A stretch of DNA of 64,000 nucleotides from Atherinomorus stipes (lineage: Eukaryota; Chordata; Actinopteri; Atheriniformes; Atherinidae): positions 62,001 through 126,000 of the forward strand of contig JALJCO010001162.1 in the NCBI GenBank assembly GCA_023101725.1, read 5' to 3'. Position 1 is the first letter of the stretch. Each line of letters begins with the position of its first letter. Under the pieces are notes generated by a model that worked only from the letters and a program-made list of their open reading frames with translations, was not told the DNA's origin and searched no databases. Of the stretch, positions 11,198-22,200 are shown in pieces. The position numbers were made by a program, and so were the translations under genes.

Positions 11198-11955
11198 GAC
11201 TGCGTTTACATGGCGCAATTTTTGTCCGATCAAACACCAATCGGAATAAAAATGTGTCATGTAAACCTGTCAGCTGATCCGGTCGGCCTCGATCTGAAAT
11301 AATTTTCAATCTGATTGAGAGGGGTGGTTTAAACCTTTTTGCGATCCAGTCAGCAGGAAAAAATAAGCATTTAAACACTCATTTGGATCATTTCTGTGGA
11401 ATATTGTCACTGCGCATGCTTGAACTACGTGGGGGTTGCGTGACATAGCAGACAGCAGAAGCAAAACAGATCCCAGGTGGCAAATGGATGGCGCCGTGGA
11501 TCCACTGAGTCATATAGGAGTCCACTTGCACAGTGGAACGGATCTGCCGATGATCCGCGTTCTGACTGGAAATTCTGATGTTCGGCAGAGCAAAGGCAGA
11601 GCTAAATCTGTAGCTGTGCCTGTACCTTTGCCCCGGATCCATAGCGGATCCATTCATAATCATGTGCTTCCATTGTGGGTCCAGTACGGACCCATTATAT
11701 GGAGGTTATTATTTAATCCCTTCTGAAAGAGTTAATGATTATTGAGCATATCGATGGTCAAAAGATTATGAATTTAAAAAAGAAAACCCATCTTCTTACA
11801 AACTAGGAGCCATTGTGCATGTCAAAAGCATCATGAACATATCTGTCCTTCAAGTAAATACAACCGATCGGATCACTTTTCCCACTGTCAATGTAAACAC
11901 GTCAACTGGAAGCTCTGATCGGAAAGATTTCAATCGGTTACATGAATTATTTGTC
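11198..11955. mobile_element. Unclassified DNA-element-like insertion
   Basis: Sequence between the SINE tail and the resumption of the older repeat. It opens with 'gactgcgtttacatgg' and carries repeated 'gatcggat', 'gatccg' and 'gtaaac' motifs near both ends ('gtgtcatgtaaacctg' near 11250, 'caatgtaaacacgtc' near 11890), suggesting loose inverted subterminal repeats. A second GC-richer unit with several ggatcc motifs occupies about 11480-11700. Precise ends and class were not resolved. Confidence 0.35.
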
Positions 11956-12314
11956 AATGTCAGCAGTAAGGTGGATATCAAGGGGCAGTGTTCCATAATC
12001 TGGAAGCAATGTCAGCGAACGACCGATATCCCCTCTGCTTATGTCCTGACCTTGGAATTTCCCACAGAGATTGGCTGAAAGAGCACAAGGACCCATCATG
12101 GTCAGAAGAAGTTAACAGTTCAGACAAATAGAAGGTTCCAGGCCCTTTATAGACTCAAAAACAAAAGAGCAGTAGTTTAAAATCAATTCTAAAATGAGCC
12201 GGGAGCCAATTCAGTGGAGACAGGACGGGGCTTATATGCTCTCGTTTAGACCGGCCTGTCGGAAAGTTAACAGCAGCATTCTGAACAAGCTGAGGGCGTA
12301 AAATATAAGACTGA

Positions 12315-12908
12315 TTAAGGCTACGTTCACACGGCAACGATCAGAAGAGAAGACGCAGAAGTGGCGTCTCATCTTCATCTTTTTATCCGCGTTCACACGA
12401 TGTATGTATGGAATTTGATTGGATATGCACGCCAGGCCTTTAGGTGGCGCTGTGACTGAACTCCACCATGTCTGTGCGCATGCGTACAATTGTTCGTCTC
12501 TGTTCGCTTCGAAATCAAAACAACTATGGCGGCGGCGAGGAGGAACTTTGTGTGGACAGATGAGGAGGTAGAATTACTTCTCCAAACGACACTCAATTAC
12601 AAGCTCGCAATGTGGAGATCCGCTGGGCTTACGTAGTCCGACGTTGTTTTTCCTGTATTGTGTGACGTCATGCGCATGCGACGTGTGCACGGCGTCTGCC
12701 GGTCTGTGGGTCCACCATCATTTCTGCGTTTTGGACCGTGTAGAGGAGGGCGCAACAGCGTTGCGTCCTCAGTAATTCCACTTTGGAATGAGTCTTCAGA
12801 TTTTTGCATCTTCAACCCAGAATAACGCCGTTGCCGTGTGAACGAAAGGTACTTCTGATTAAATATTTTGCTGTTTTTACCCGCAGTCCTCCTCGTGTGA
12901 ATGGCCCC
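12315..12908 (+). mobile_element. Harbinger/ISL2EU-like element with Myb-like ORF start
   Basis: The left end 'ggctacgttcacacgg' and the right end (reverse complement 'aggggccattcacacgagg') form imperfect inverted repeats of the 'ttcacac' type known from Harbinger/ISL2EU elements. Inside, from 12526, an ATG opens 'MAAARRNFVWTDEEVELLLQ' and 'TTLNYK' (to 12603). This resembles the N-terminus of Myb/SANT-like proteins carried by these transposons. The frame then leaves the conserved sequence, so the element is an internal-deletion derivative. Two TGCGCATGCG palindromes (12475-12484, 12671-12680) and a TGACGTCA motif (12663-12670) lie around the ORF start. Confidence 0.6.
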
Positions 12909-13156
12909 TAAAACTAACAAAGAGAACATTGCAGGAGTCGAGTCTAGAGCTTAGAAAAGCAGGAATTGCCTACTGTATATACTGATGGCTAAGAAAAACT
13001 GCAGGTTCCTGCGCTCTGGAGGCGTGGCTTCGGGGGGAGTCTAAAGAAAGGGGGGTTGGACTTTTGAAAAGTGTTTTTTTTTTTTTTTTTTTTTTTTTTA
13101 TGCAGCTTGCTTGAACTGTTTTTCCAGAATCTCCAACTCTACTGTTAAACCCATCT

Positions 13157-13350
13157 GCAAGAGGTGGGAACTGTGGGGTCAACAAGTCTTTTCCATGTCA
13201 TGTATTTGTTCTGCCCAGTCACTGAACCAGGTGAATCCAATCAGCCCAGTTTAATTCATTGTGCTGATTGGACTCACCTGGTTCAGTAGCTTGGCAGAAC
13301 AAATACATGACATGGGAAAGACTTGTTGACTCCATAATTCCCACCTCTGC
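13157..13350. repeat. Long foldback (hairpin), arms of about 88 bp
   Basis: The left arm 13157-13244 and right arm 13264-13350 are inverted copies with about 8 mismatches and one single-base gap by eye, around a 19-bp spacer. Matching blocks include 'gtcaacaagtctt', 'catgtcatgtatttgttctg' and 'actgaaccaggtga'. No coding capacity is visible. It resembles foldback MITEs, but no target duplication was recognised. Confidence 0.9.
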
Positions 13351-14785
13351 CATCTGCATTGGTTGAATAACCAAAATCCCTGGCTGTGTCTGTTGTGAGG
13401 ATGATACTCGATGGTAGCCGCCTGTCCAAAGGCCAAAAGCGTTGACTGGCTTCCAAACTGGGCATGGAAGAATTTGTCAGAACAAGCCCAGTACACACAC
13501 TTCCCCTCACAAACCACATGACCTAAAGAAGCTGCTGCTACGGTGGTGTCATTTCACAGCAGGACAACCACAGGGCATGGACAACTGTCCAGGGCATGAC
13601 TTTCTCTTTCTTTTCTTCTTTCTTTTTTTTTTTTTAAGAGGAAATTTGTCATCTCAGATAAGTTATTTGATCAAATTAAGTACAGTATGAATAAAATCAA
13701 CATTTTAAGTAAAAATCAAGTGATGTTTATTTTGAGCAGTGGCTCAGTCTGTGCTTGTTTGTATCTGCAATGAACTCCAACATGATTTTTTTTTCTCCTT
13801 GTGTTGGATAAAGAGGGCATTCAGCTCTGAATGCTGATTACACCATTGTATGTGCTGCTCAGACATCAGATCGCAGTCTACGATAGAAAAGTAGCTGGAA
13901 GAATTTCTCTTTATTATCTGCCTTCATCTTGTTTGATCTTCCGTCTTCTTTGCAAGCTCATTCTTTCTTCCCATCTCTTAATTATTGTTTAATTTTCCAT
14001 TTCCTCTTTTTCTCTCCGTTGTTTCTTGTGTTGGATAAACCTGCTGACACACGTCCCCTTTATTTCCGTCTTTTCTTTCTTTTTTGTCAAGCCTCTGGAA
14101 AAAAAATGTAAATAAAAACTAGATAAAAATCTCTAGATTCTTTTCTTCTTGACCTGTCTGCAGTCGCTGTTTTCCTCCAGGCTCCGTGCTCTCTTAGATG
14201 GTGTGGATAAGGGACACCTGTTGCAGTGTTTCAGCGCTCAGCTGTTTGGGTGTGTGTGATCCTGGAGCAGCTCCGGGTGTTTGGGTGAAGAAGGAACTTT
14301 AAAGGACCTGGAAGACAAAGCAGAGTGGGAAAACTATCAGGCTGAATAGAGCAGTGGATCTGTTGGTCTTTTAGATCTACAAAAGCTCTTTCTTATTTAA
14401 GGCTGCTGTGTTGTGACTACAAAAAAGGGAAAAAAGACAGTTATCTGGGGATTGCTTCAGATGAATTTGGCAGGTAGATTCTTAGCAGAAGATGAACTAA
14501 ACAGTTGTCAGTAAAATGATGCACACATTTTAGAAACCATCCTCCTGGATGGATACTCAGGTGGATTTATGAGCTTCAAGGTTAAAAACTGGATGTATTC
14601 AAATCAAATTCTCACAAAAAATTCAACTAATGTCTTTGAAATATTAAAACAAATGTTACTCTGAAACATCTCTTCACAAAATACAAAGGTTTAACCTAAA
14701 CTTGAGTTGTTGACTTAAAAAAATATGAGTTTTGTAGTTCTTTCGTGAGATGAGCAAAGGTAAACGTGCAGATTCCTTTACTCAT
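13351..14785. other. Noncoding stretch, no gene seen
   Basis: Contains a pyrimidine-rich run (13600-13640), AT-rich sequence and generic intron-like DNA. Nothing with coding or repeat structure was recognised apart from short homopolymers. Confidence 0.6.
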
Positions 14786-14787
14786 AT

Positions 14788-15550
14788 ACTGTGTAAAAGT
14801 CTTGAGCCACCCTGTCATTTCTTTACATTTTGCTTCCAAAGAGCTTTGTTATAACATGTAACGTTATCTTGAGCATTTAGTCTCCAAGTTTGTTTGTTTT
14901 TTTGGGGGGGATTACATCTTTGAATGCTCTTGTACCAGACTATTTTCAGAGTAATATTATTTTGTTAAGCCTTTGAAAGACCTTGTTTTCCCAGACATAT
15001 TTTGCTCCCATTATATTAGTTTGATCAAGGAAAAAGTGACAGAGGTCAACAAGGGGGTTCTTATAAAGCTCTTGACTTAAAACCTGTCAAATCTCAGCAT
15101 GGTGTGAAGTGTCAGTATAAGAACTGAAGAAATTGGACAAGTCGAGAACAAAAGGGCTTAAAAAACAACTATCCACAGCAGATGAACAGTAGCTGGACAT
15201 GATGTGCTCAAGAAATAGGAACTTAAAATGTAAAACATCTCAGAACCTCATCAGAAAGGGGGTGGCTGGGAAATGGGGAGAAAGGCAGAGTGATGCCAAA
15301 TAACAAGGTCTGGACAGAAAATCAGCAGCAACGGGTATGAGTGATGAATCCTCCCCAGAGTCCAGACCTCCATATTAATGGAGCAACGTGGCATCATTCC
15401 AACAGAGAACGGAATAAAAGGCAATCAGTATCATCTGCAATCTGCATCACCCTGTCCGTCCTGTATCATGGCTAAGGCATCTCAGGAAAACTTTGCACTG
15501 CATGAGCATGTTGTAAATTAAATAAAGAATCAGAAGAACTTCCACATTCT
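14788..15550 (+). mobile_element. Decayed Tc1-like element (same terminal family as 49972-50866)
   Basis: The left end reads 'gtgtaaaagtcttgagccac' and 'catttctttacattt'. The same end, inverted, is found at 50830-50866. Downstream, 'cagagtccagacctc', 'tggagcaacgtggcatcat' and 'agagaacggaataaaaggc' match the C-terminal region of a Tc1 transposase around its catalytic glutamate (S-P-D-L ... E-x-x-W-x-x-L-x-R-E-x-N-K-R). Many stops and frameshifts are present. The right end near 15550 is unclear. Confidence 0.55.
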
Positions 15551-16068
15551 TGTATTCATCTTGAACAACTCGCTCTGTCACTGCAGGATTGAAGTTTAGC
15601 GTCACTTTTGCTTTCCCACTTTTTTTTTTTCTAAATCTGCTTTGTAATACTCCGTAGATGTATATTTTTTGTTGTTCTTGCCACGATGCAACAGATTACC
15701 CTTCCAGGGTCAGAATTCCCTTTGAACTTAGATCTGTTATTGTTATCTGCTCCCTTCCCCGGCTGGATTAGTGTGGTATTTAGTGCGCGGCTATAAACTG
15801 ACACATATTAACACCAAGTTATTTGCTCTGCAGCCTTTGTCTCTGAGCTGACTTGTGCAATACATCAAGGCCAATTAGCCTTTGAGCAAATAGAAGTTGC
15901 AGATATGGATCTTTTTACTGAGGCCTTCGGTCAGTGATATGAGTTTGAGAAGACTAGGTTTCCTCACAATAACAGAGATAGCAAGACACTTCAGATTATC
16001 ACGTTGGTTCATGTGTTTATTAACAAGGTGTAAGCATACACTTACTAACCCAGTGACTTTCTCCTCAG

Positions 16069-16214
16069 GGTGTCAGCGCCCAATCGGCCTATCCAGAGGA
16101 AAGGCAAAGGTGTGTTATTACAGCGGCTGGTACTACTGTCAGAGCTGCCATCAGGACAACTCTTTCCTCATCCCAGCACGCCTGCTGCACAACTGGGACA
16201 CCAGTAAGCACAAG
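16069..16214 (+). CDS. plekhm3: plekhm3 exon (first visible): zinc-binding start
   Basis: Acceptor 'ctcctcag' and donor 'aag|gtggga'. The exon starts inside a glycine codon (one base comes from the previous exon), then encodes '[20 protein letters not shown]', followed by 'YYCQSCHQD' and '[18 protein letters not shown]'. The C-x(n)-C-x(7)-YC-x2-CH pattern is the opening of the Rubicon-homology zinc fold. It is close to the PLEKHM3 sequence as I recall it ('GKAKVC.YSGWYYC', 'HNWDTSK'). The open frame extending 5' to 15897 is intron read-through. Confidence 0.95.
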
Positions 16215-19200
16215 GTGGGAAAAGAGGCTGAAACATCAGCAGTGTATTATTAAACTATTAATGAGCCACTTTTGCAGTTAGTGTTTGTTTTCCTAGAAAT
16301 ATTTTTCCTGCTGGGAGGTAGATGAATACATCCATGACTGAATTTATACTCGGGCATCATCCTGATTCAGAGAGGTGGAAACAGTGAACTGGAAATAGGG
16401 AGAAACTGTTATCCTGGCCTTGTCCAACAGATGGGCAGCATGATGTCAGGAAAATGTGTGATTTTGTTTAATATTTTGATTATGGCACAAGTTAGAGTTT
16501 ATATGGTACAAATGTCAGGTAAATTAAGAAGGCTGCATTCCACTAATTCATGTTTGTATACTTGTTAATTTTTTACAAAGGTAGAACTTCTTCTAAATGG
16601 ATTTCAGCCCTCACTCATAAACCTTATGAGTCCTATTTAATGGTACAGAAACTTAGACACCTTCAGAGCTCGCACGTGAGCACATCAGATTTGTTTTATT
16701 TACACTATATAAAACAATATTAGACTCATAAGCTCGCATCATCCATTTCAAGCACAGAAATGATCATTTTCAGGGATTATCTGTAGTTCTTGGTGCATTG
16801 AGCTTATTGGGAACTCTTGCATGCTTTTTTAGGTGTCCAAACAGGCCAAGGAGTTCCTGGAGTTTGTGTATGAGGAGCCGCTCCTGGACATCCAGCAGCT
16901 CAACCCCTGCCTGTACGAACACTGTGAAGCTCTGAGCACAGTCCTGCGTCTCCGTCAGCAGCTTCAGTCGCTGCGAGCTTACCTGTTTAGCTGCCGAGCA
17001 ACCGTTGCTGAGGACCTCAGGCGAAGGTATGATGGCTGTCGTGTTCTGTCAGGTTTCCAAAACACTTTTTTACAAAAGGAGTTGGAACAGTGGTTCCCAA
17101 CATTATTTGGCAAAAGATCAGCTGTTTGCAAAACATTTCGATGGGTTGAGATGAGTATTTTAAAGTCAATAAAAGTCAGATTATCCACTAGTAAGTTAAG
17201 TTTGAAGCTCACCATCATTCACTTGAAATTAAAATAACTAAATTGCAAAATGCAGCAGCCCGGATCAATTAAAAAAGAAGATTTAAGGTGATTAATTGGT
17301 TTCCTGCGCTCAGTAACTTAATATGAATTGGCTTTATCTAAGCAAACATATAATGAATTGAATGTATATTCTAAGATAACAGAAAAGATGAATATCTTAT
17401 AGGCACTTACACACATCACATCACACTCATTCCCATAGAATTACTGTAGCAATGATAAGTTGCATTTTTTGTCAGTCATACATGCAGAGGATGTGTGTGC
17501 ACAAAGGATTGGTTGGGTCGGAAGTGAAAAATTACACTCCGGGAAAAAATTCTTTTTTAATAAAAAAAAAAACAAAATTATAGAAGAAAAAAAGAAAGGA
17601 GGGGAGAGAGAAGAGGGGAGGAGAAGAAAAAATAAAAATGGGGGGGGCAAAAGGCTAGTGAAAAAAACAAAAAAGAAAACAAAAGGGGCCGGTCGGAAGG
17701 GAGAGAAGGGGTTGGGGCAGAAGGGCAAACAAGAGAGTCTACGACATAAAAAAATTAATAAAGCTAAAGAGAGGAGAAGGAGAGGAAGGGGAGGAGGGAG
17801 GGAAGAAAAAGCGGGGGGGGGGAGGGGGAGTGAGGAACAAGCTCCTGGAGAGTTAAGGTGGTAGAGCGGAGGGAAGTAACCTCTACCAAAAAGGAGGGAT
17901 AAAGCAACACATAACTCAGGGCTTCTCCAAATCACTTCTAAATCACATTTGAGTAATACATACTAGGGTTGTCAGTTTAACGCATTAATTAGATTAATTA
18001 ATTACACTGCAAAGTAATGCATTAAAAAAATAATCGCAATTAATTCAGAGTGCATATTGAATGCACGAGCATTTTGAATTTGGCCCACTGAATGACCCGG
18101 GCAGTGGGTAGCGATAATGCACCTAAAGCAAATAAACACTAGAAGAAGAAGATGTGTGATGGTGCATCAGGGGCGTCAGGTTTACATGTAAAGTCTATGT
18201 AAACGCACCTGACGCATGTCACGTGCGGCATCGCCGGAGTTGGAAAATCTGACCTTGTGCCGCTTTGACGTGGGGCATCAGCCAATCGAAGACTCAGCAC
18301 TTGTGACACATTTTCTGACAGGACGGCAAATACAGAGGAGACCCGGGGGAATCTCTTCACTCCACGGAGACAGAGGAGGATAAACTGTGATCTGAGTCCA
18401 GTCCCAGGTTTCCAAACGGCGGGTTGACGACCTGCTGTCCCGATCGGATTAATGAGCTCATGCATCACTAGTCTGAATTTGAAATGTCCCGATGCGGGAC
18501 TGCAGGTCGTTAAACTGGGCCGGGTCAAACGAAAACTGAAAGCGCCCACTGTTGGTGTGTGGTTCCTGGAGTAAACGGTGAAATTAACTAAACTTAGAAC
18601 ACTTCTGAACAGTGCTGAATCCAGACACGGCGCAGAGAAGCTTGCCAACGTCGTCCTCTTGCTTTGTGGAGCAAATAAAGCCAAACAGACAAAGGAAAAC
18701 AACCGGGTCCACCACCACACTCTAGACGCTCTTGCTGCGCGTCACGCGCGTCAACAGCTTTTCTCTGAATGTCAGCGCCTGATTTTATGTGAACCAGCGT
18801 CAAACTTTAGGTGTCAAGAGCATTTTTGCCGCCGACAACGCGGACGGTCTGAACGCGCCATGAGTCACTGTACAGAACTTCATAGGCTGTGTTGAAGCAG
18901 GGTTGCATGGAAAACTTAAAGGACTGCGGTCGTTGAGGACCATTGTTCCCCACGGCAGCTTTAGCAGATATGAGATTAAAATGTGATTAATTGGATTAAT
19001 TAATTACAAATCCTGTAATTAATTAGGTTAATTTTTTATAAATCGTCTGACAGCCCTAATATAGACATATACTGTATGTAATAATTGAGTTGTTTTGACT
19101 CTTTACAAAAGGGCCAGAATAATGAGCTCTGTGTTTCCACCAACCACCAACAAGGATTCATAGCAGTAAACTCCTCAGGTTTCAGTCTAACTTAAGGTTT

Positions 19201-22200
19201 TAGTTTGAGACTTGCTGCTGAATTTGTCTTAATTTAAAGAAAGAAAAAAAAAAACAGTCTGAGTTTTCATGGCCTGCAGTGGAAGCTGTCACTGATGGGC
19301 TTAAATATTCATAATGATACAGACTGTTAACATCTCATATGATCCTCATCTGTGTGTGAGTTCATGTGTGCATACTGCCATAGCTTTAATCTTTATGCAT
19401 TCCTGTCTGTGTGTGTATAAAGTAAAGTTCTGGTGCTTACATGTTGCTGTGTGTGATGGTCAGAGGGGATAACTGTTTATCTGAGTGAGGTCCCACACTG
19501 AAAGCCTTGTCTGTGTGCTGATGGATGCCACTTGACCTGGTCCAGGTCACTCATTTATTCTAACCTGACAGAATATTCCTACTGAAGGATGAGCGGATTG
19601 ACTTGAATTTAATTTCACCCTTGTCATATTAAACTTTGTGGATGATTATAAGTTATTATTACAAGTAAGATGTCAGAGCCTGTCATGTCTTTAAAAGAAT
19701 TAGACTTCATCCTTTGTGTTGCATCAAGAGCTGAAAGAATTACACATTCCAAGAAAAAAAAACCCACTAAATAGATATTTTTCTATTGTTATTTACAGCA
19801 AATTACTGTTATATGTACTTGATTAAGTTTAACTGGACCATTTTAAATTATTGAATTGTACTGATGATCCAGAGTAGGAAAAAAGCAATACAAAACATTT
19901 TTACTTGACAAATTTTAAGAATTTGTAGTTGATTTTGTCATGTGAGGTGACTTTTTCTGCAGGTAATGTTGCTATAACATGGCTAAGAGGCAGTTTATAA
20001 CATCTTTACATTACAGATCAGGATCAAGTTGAACTATAGAGCTATTATTCCTAAAGAAAGCTCTAAAGGAAGCATGTTGCAAAGCAGAGCAGCATCATAG
20101 CGTTCTGTTTACTTCTGTCCCATTAGCTAATGCTGGCCAGCGCCCCAGCACTTCCAAACACTGCAGGATTGATGAGAGCTATGGCGCTAAAACCTTCCCG
20201 AAGTCATCAGTCTACTCGAGGGAGGATCTGAAAAGAGATGTCTGTTGCTCACAGGCAGACACATTTTCACAGACAGAGCTGTAAATATTGTAAGGATGAG
20301 TGTTTGTAGTCCTTTGCAGCAGTTTTCCAATTTTTCAGAGGTTACTGGATGCAAGAGTTTCTCTGTTGCCAAGTAGGTTGGCTGAGTTGCTTTGGTATGG
20401 AAAATATATATTTAAAAAAAATCAAGATAAAGTAAAAGGATGAAGTAAGTGGGTATAATAATGAAACAAATGAACTACGTGTAAATAAAGGTTGAAAATA
20501 TAATTTTTGCAGGGTGGGGTTTTGAAGCAGTTTTTATCTGCTTGATATGCTGAATCAAAGCTGTTTTATTGTTAGTGAAGATGAGACTTGTAATCAAACT
20601 GTTGATTGACAGTGATCATGATAAATGAGGTTTTCCTATTGATTCTTTGTTGGAGTGTATCCTACATGTTCTAATGAGGCATTTACATAAACACACCACA
20701 TGCTTTTGGGAAGGGTCAGTCATGCAGGGTATGTGCAGGGTATGTTTATCCCCAATTTTTTGATTTTCTTGTTTGTTACTGGCTGCTGGTAACTAACCAT
20801 TGTTGTTAGAGATGCACTGACCCGATATCTGGTTGGATAATGGCTCTGATATTGACTAATTAGTTGGATTGGACGTCAGATGAATGAGGCCGATCCAGCA
20901 TTCCGATCCAGTCATTTCTGTTTTGTTTTTTTGTTCTTTTAAATATCTGTTTGCTGTGCACTTTACATGGAAGTGTTGTATATTTATTTTTGCTTCTAAT
21001 CTACACTTTGTTAATGAATAATATTACGGTAAGTACATTTAAATCTGTGTTAATTTGTTACCTTTTTAACAAGGCTGAGGCCCAATTCAGTTCTCCTCTT
21101 AGCCCTTCCCCTCTGTTTTGTGCGTTCACATGTAGGGGTAGGGGTGTCCCATTTCTGTTAGGACAGAGGGATAGGGGTATATAACCCTTCAAACGAAGGG
21201 TTTTCCAATGCACACTTACAACGAAGGGGTATGACAGTCACCAGCAAGATGGCTGCTACCGAGTCCAAAAAAATCCACAAATGTAAATATTTTCTCCAGA
21301 GATGAAGTTTAAAAAGTATGACAGCTATTGTATGATCTAGTTTAATGCTGTTTAAATGTTTAATGGTCATTTTCTTTTTAAAATGCACATGAAAAAAAAA
21401 ATTGTTAGGACTACATTCAGTAATATAAACGCTACCAGGCTGAAAACCAGCAGTGCTCTGCAGGCAGCCCTGATAATCTACGGTGATAGATAATCAATAA
21501 AAACTTCAGCAACATCGCTGCTGATCTTCAGTGACATGGAGGTCCTTCATGGGATAAAACACAAGCAGGAATGTCATGCACAAATGAACTTGCTTGTTAA
21601 CTTTAATCCACAGCTGTAGACGGCTTGATTTCTCGAGATTTGTGCCACCAGCTAAGCGAGCATCTGCTTACACACAAGCCAGCGGGATCACTGATGACAT
21701 ACTGGTACTACCCAAAAACTTAGAATATCCTGAAAAAGTTCATGTATTTCTGTAATTCAACCTAAATGAATGAATGAATGAATGAATGAATGAATGAATG
21801 AATGAATGAATGAATGAATAAATGAATGAATGAATGAATGAATGAATGAATGAATGAATAAATAAATAAATAAATAAATAAAAAATGAAATGAAAAATAC
21901 TTTATTTATCCCAGGAGGGAAATTCAACATTGTTAAAAAGCTTACTCTTTTTTCTTTCTTTCTTTTTTTTTTGTTGTTTTTTTTTTGTTTTTAATGATAT
22001 AACATTAATATGAAACAACAATATAACAATAAGAAGTCAGTCAGTCTTTCTGACTGACTGACTTCTTATTGTTCTGTGTTCTTTAGGGTTATGGCTGCTG
22101 GCAGGAATGAATTTCTGTATCTGTAGTCACTGTTGCATTTCCAGTCGAGTCTGTTGTCCAGCTGAACTCCAAGGTATTTGTAGTTCTCCACCACCTCCAC

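Larger units (their letters stand above)
10711..12960. repeat. Old retroposon-like repeat split by three insertions
   Basis: The repeat starts with 'ttttatttatatagccctt' and 'caaagtggtttacac', a common teleost retroposon end. It runs to 'tcagtttggatttaaaaatt' near 10975 and resumes at about 11960 with 'ggggcagtgttccataatc', then 'atcaattctaaaatgagcc' and 'agcagcattctgaacaagc'. It continues again after 12908 with 'acaaagagaacattgcagg'. The gaps hold a SINE, an unclassified element and a Harbinger-like element. The order of the remaining blocks is that of one ancestral unit. The family was not named with certainty. Confidence 0.55.

Noticed and set aside
17441..17935. Minus-strand 164-codon and plus-strand 134-codon frames
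   Set aside because: They exist only because the purine-skewed tract lacks stop codons. The translations are low-complexity (F/L/P or K/E/R/G) with no domain.
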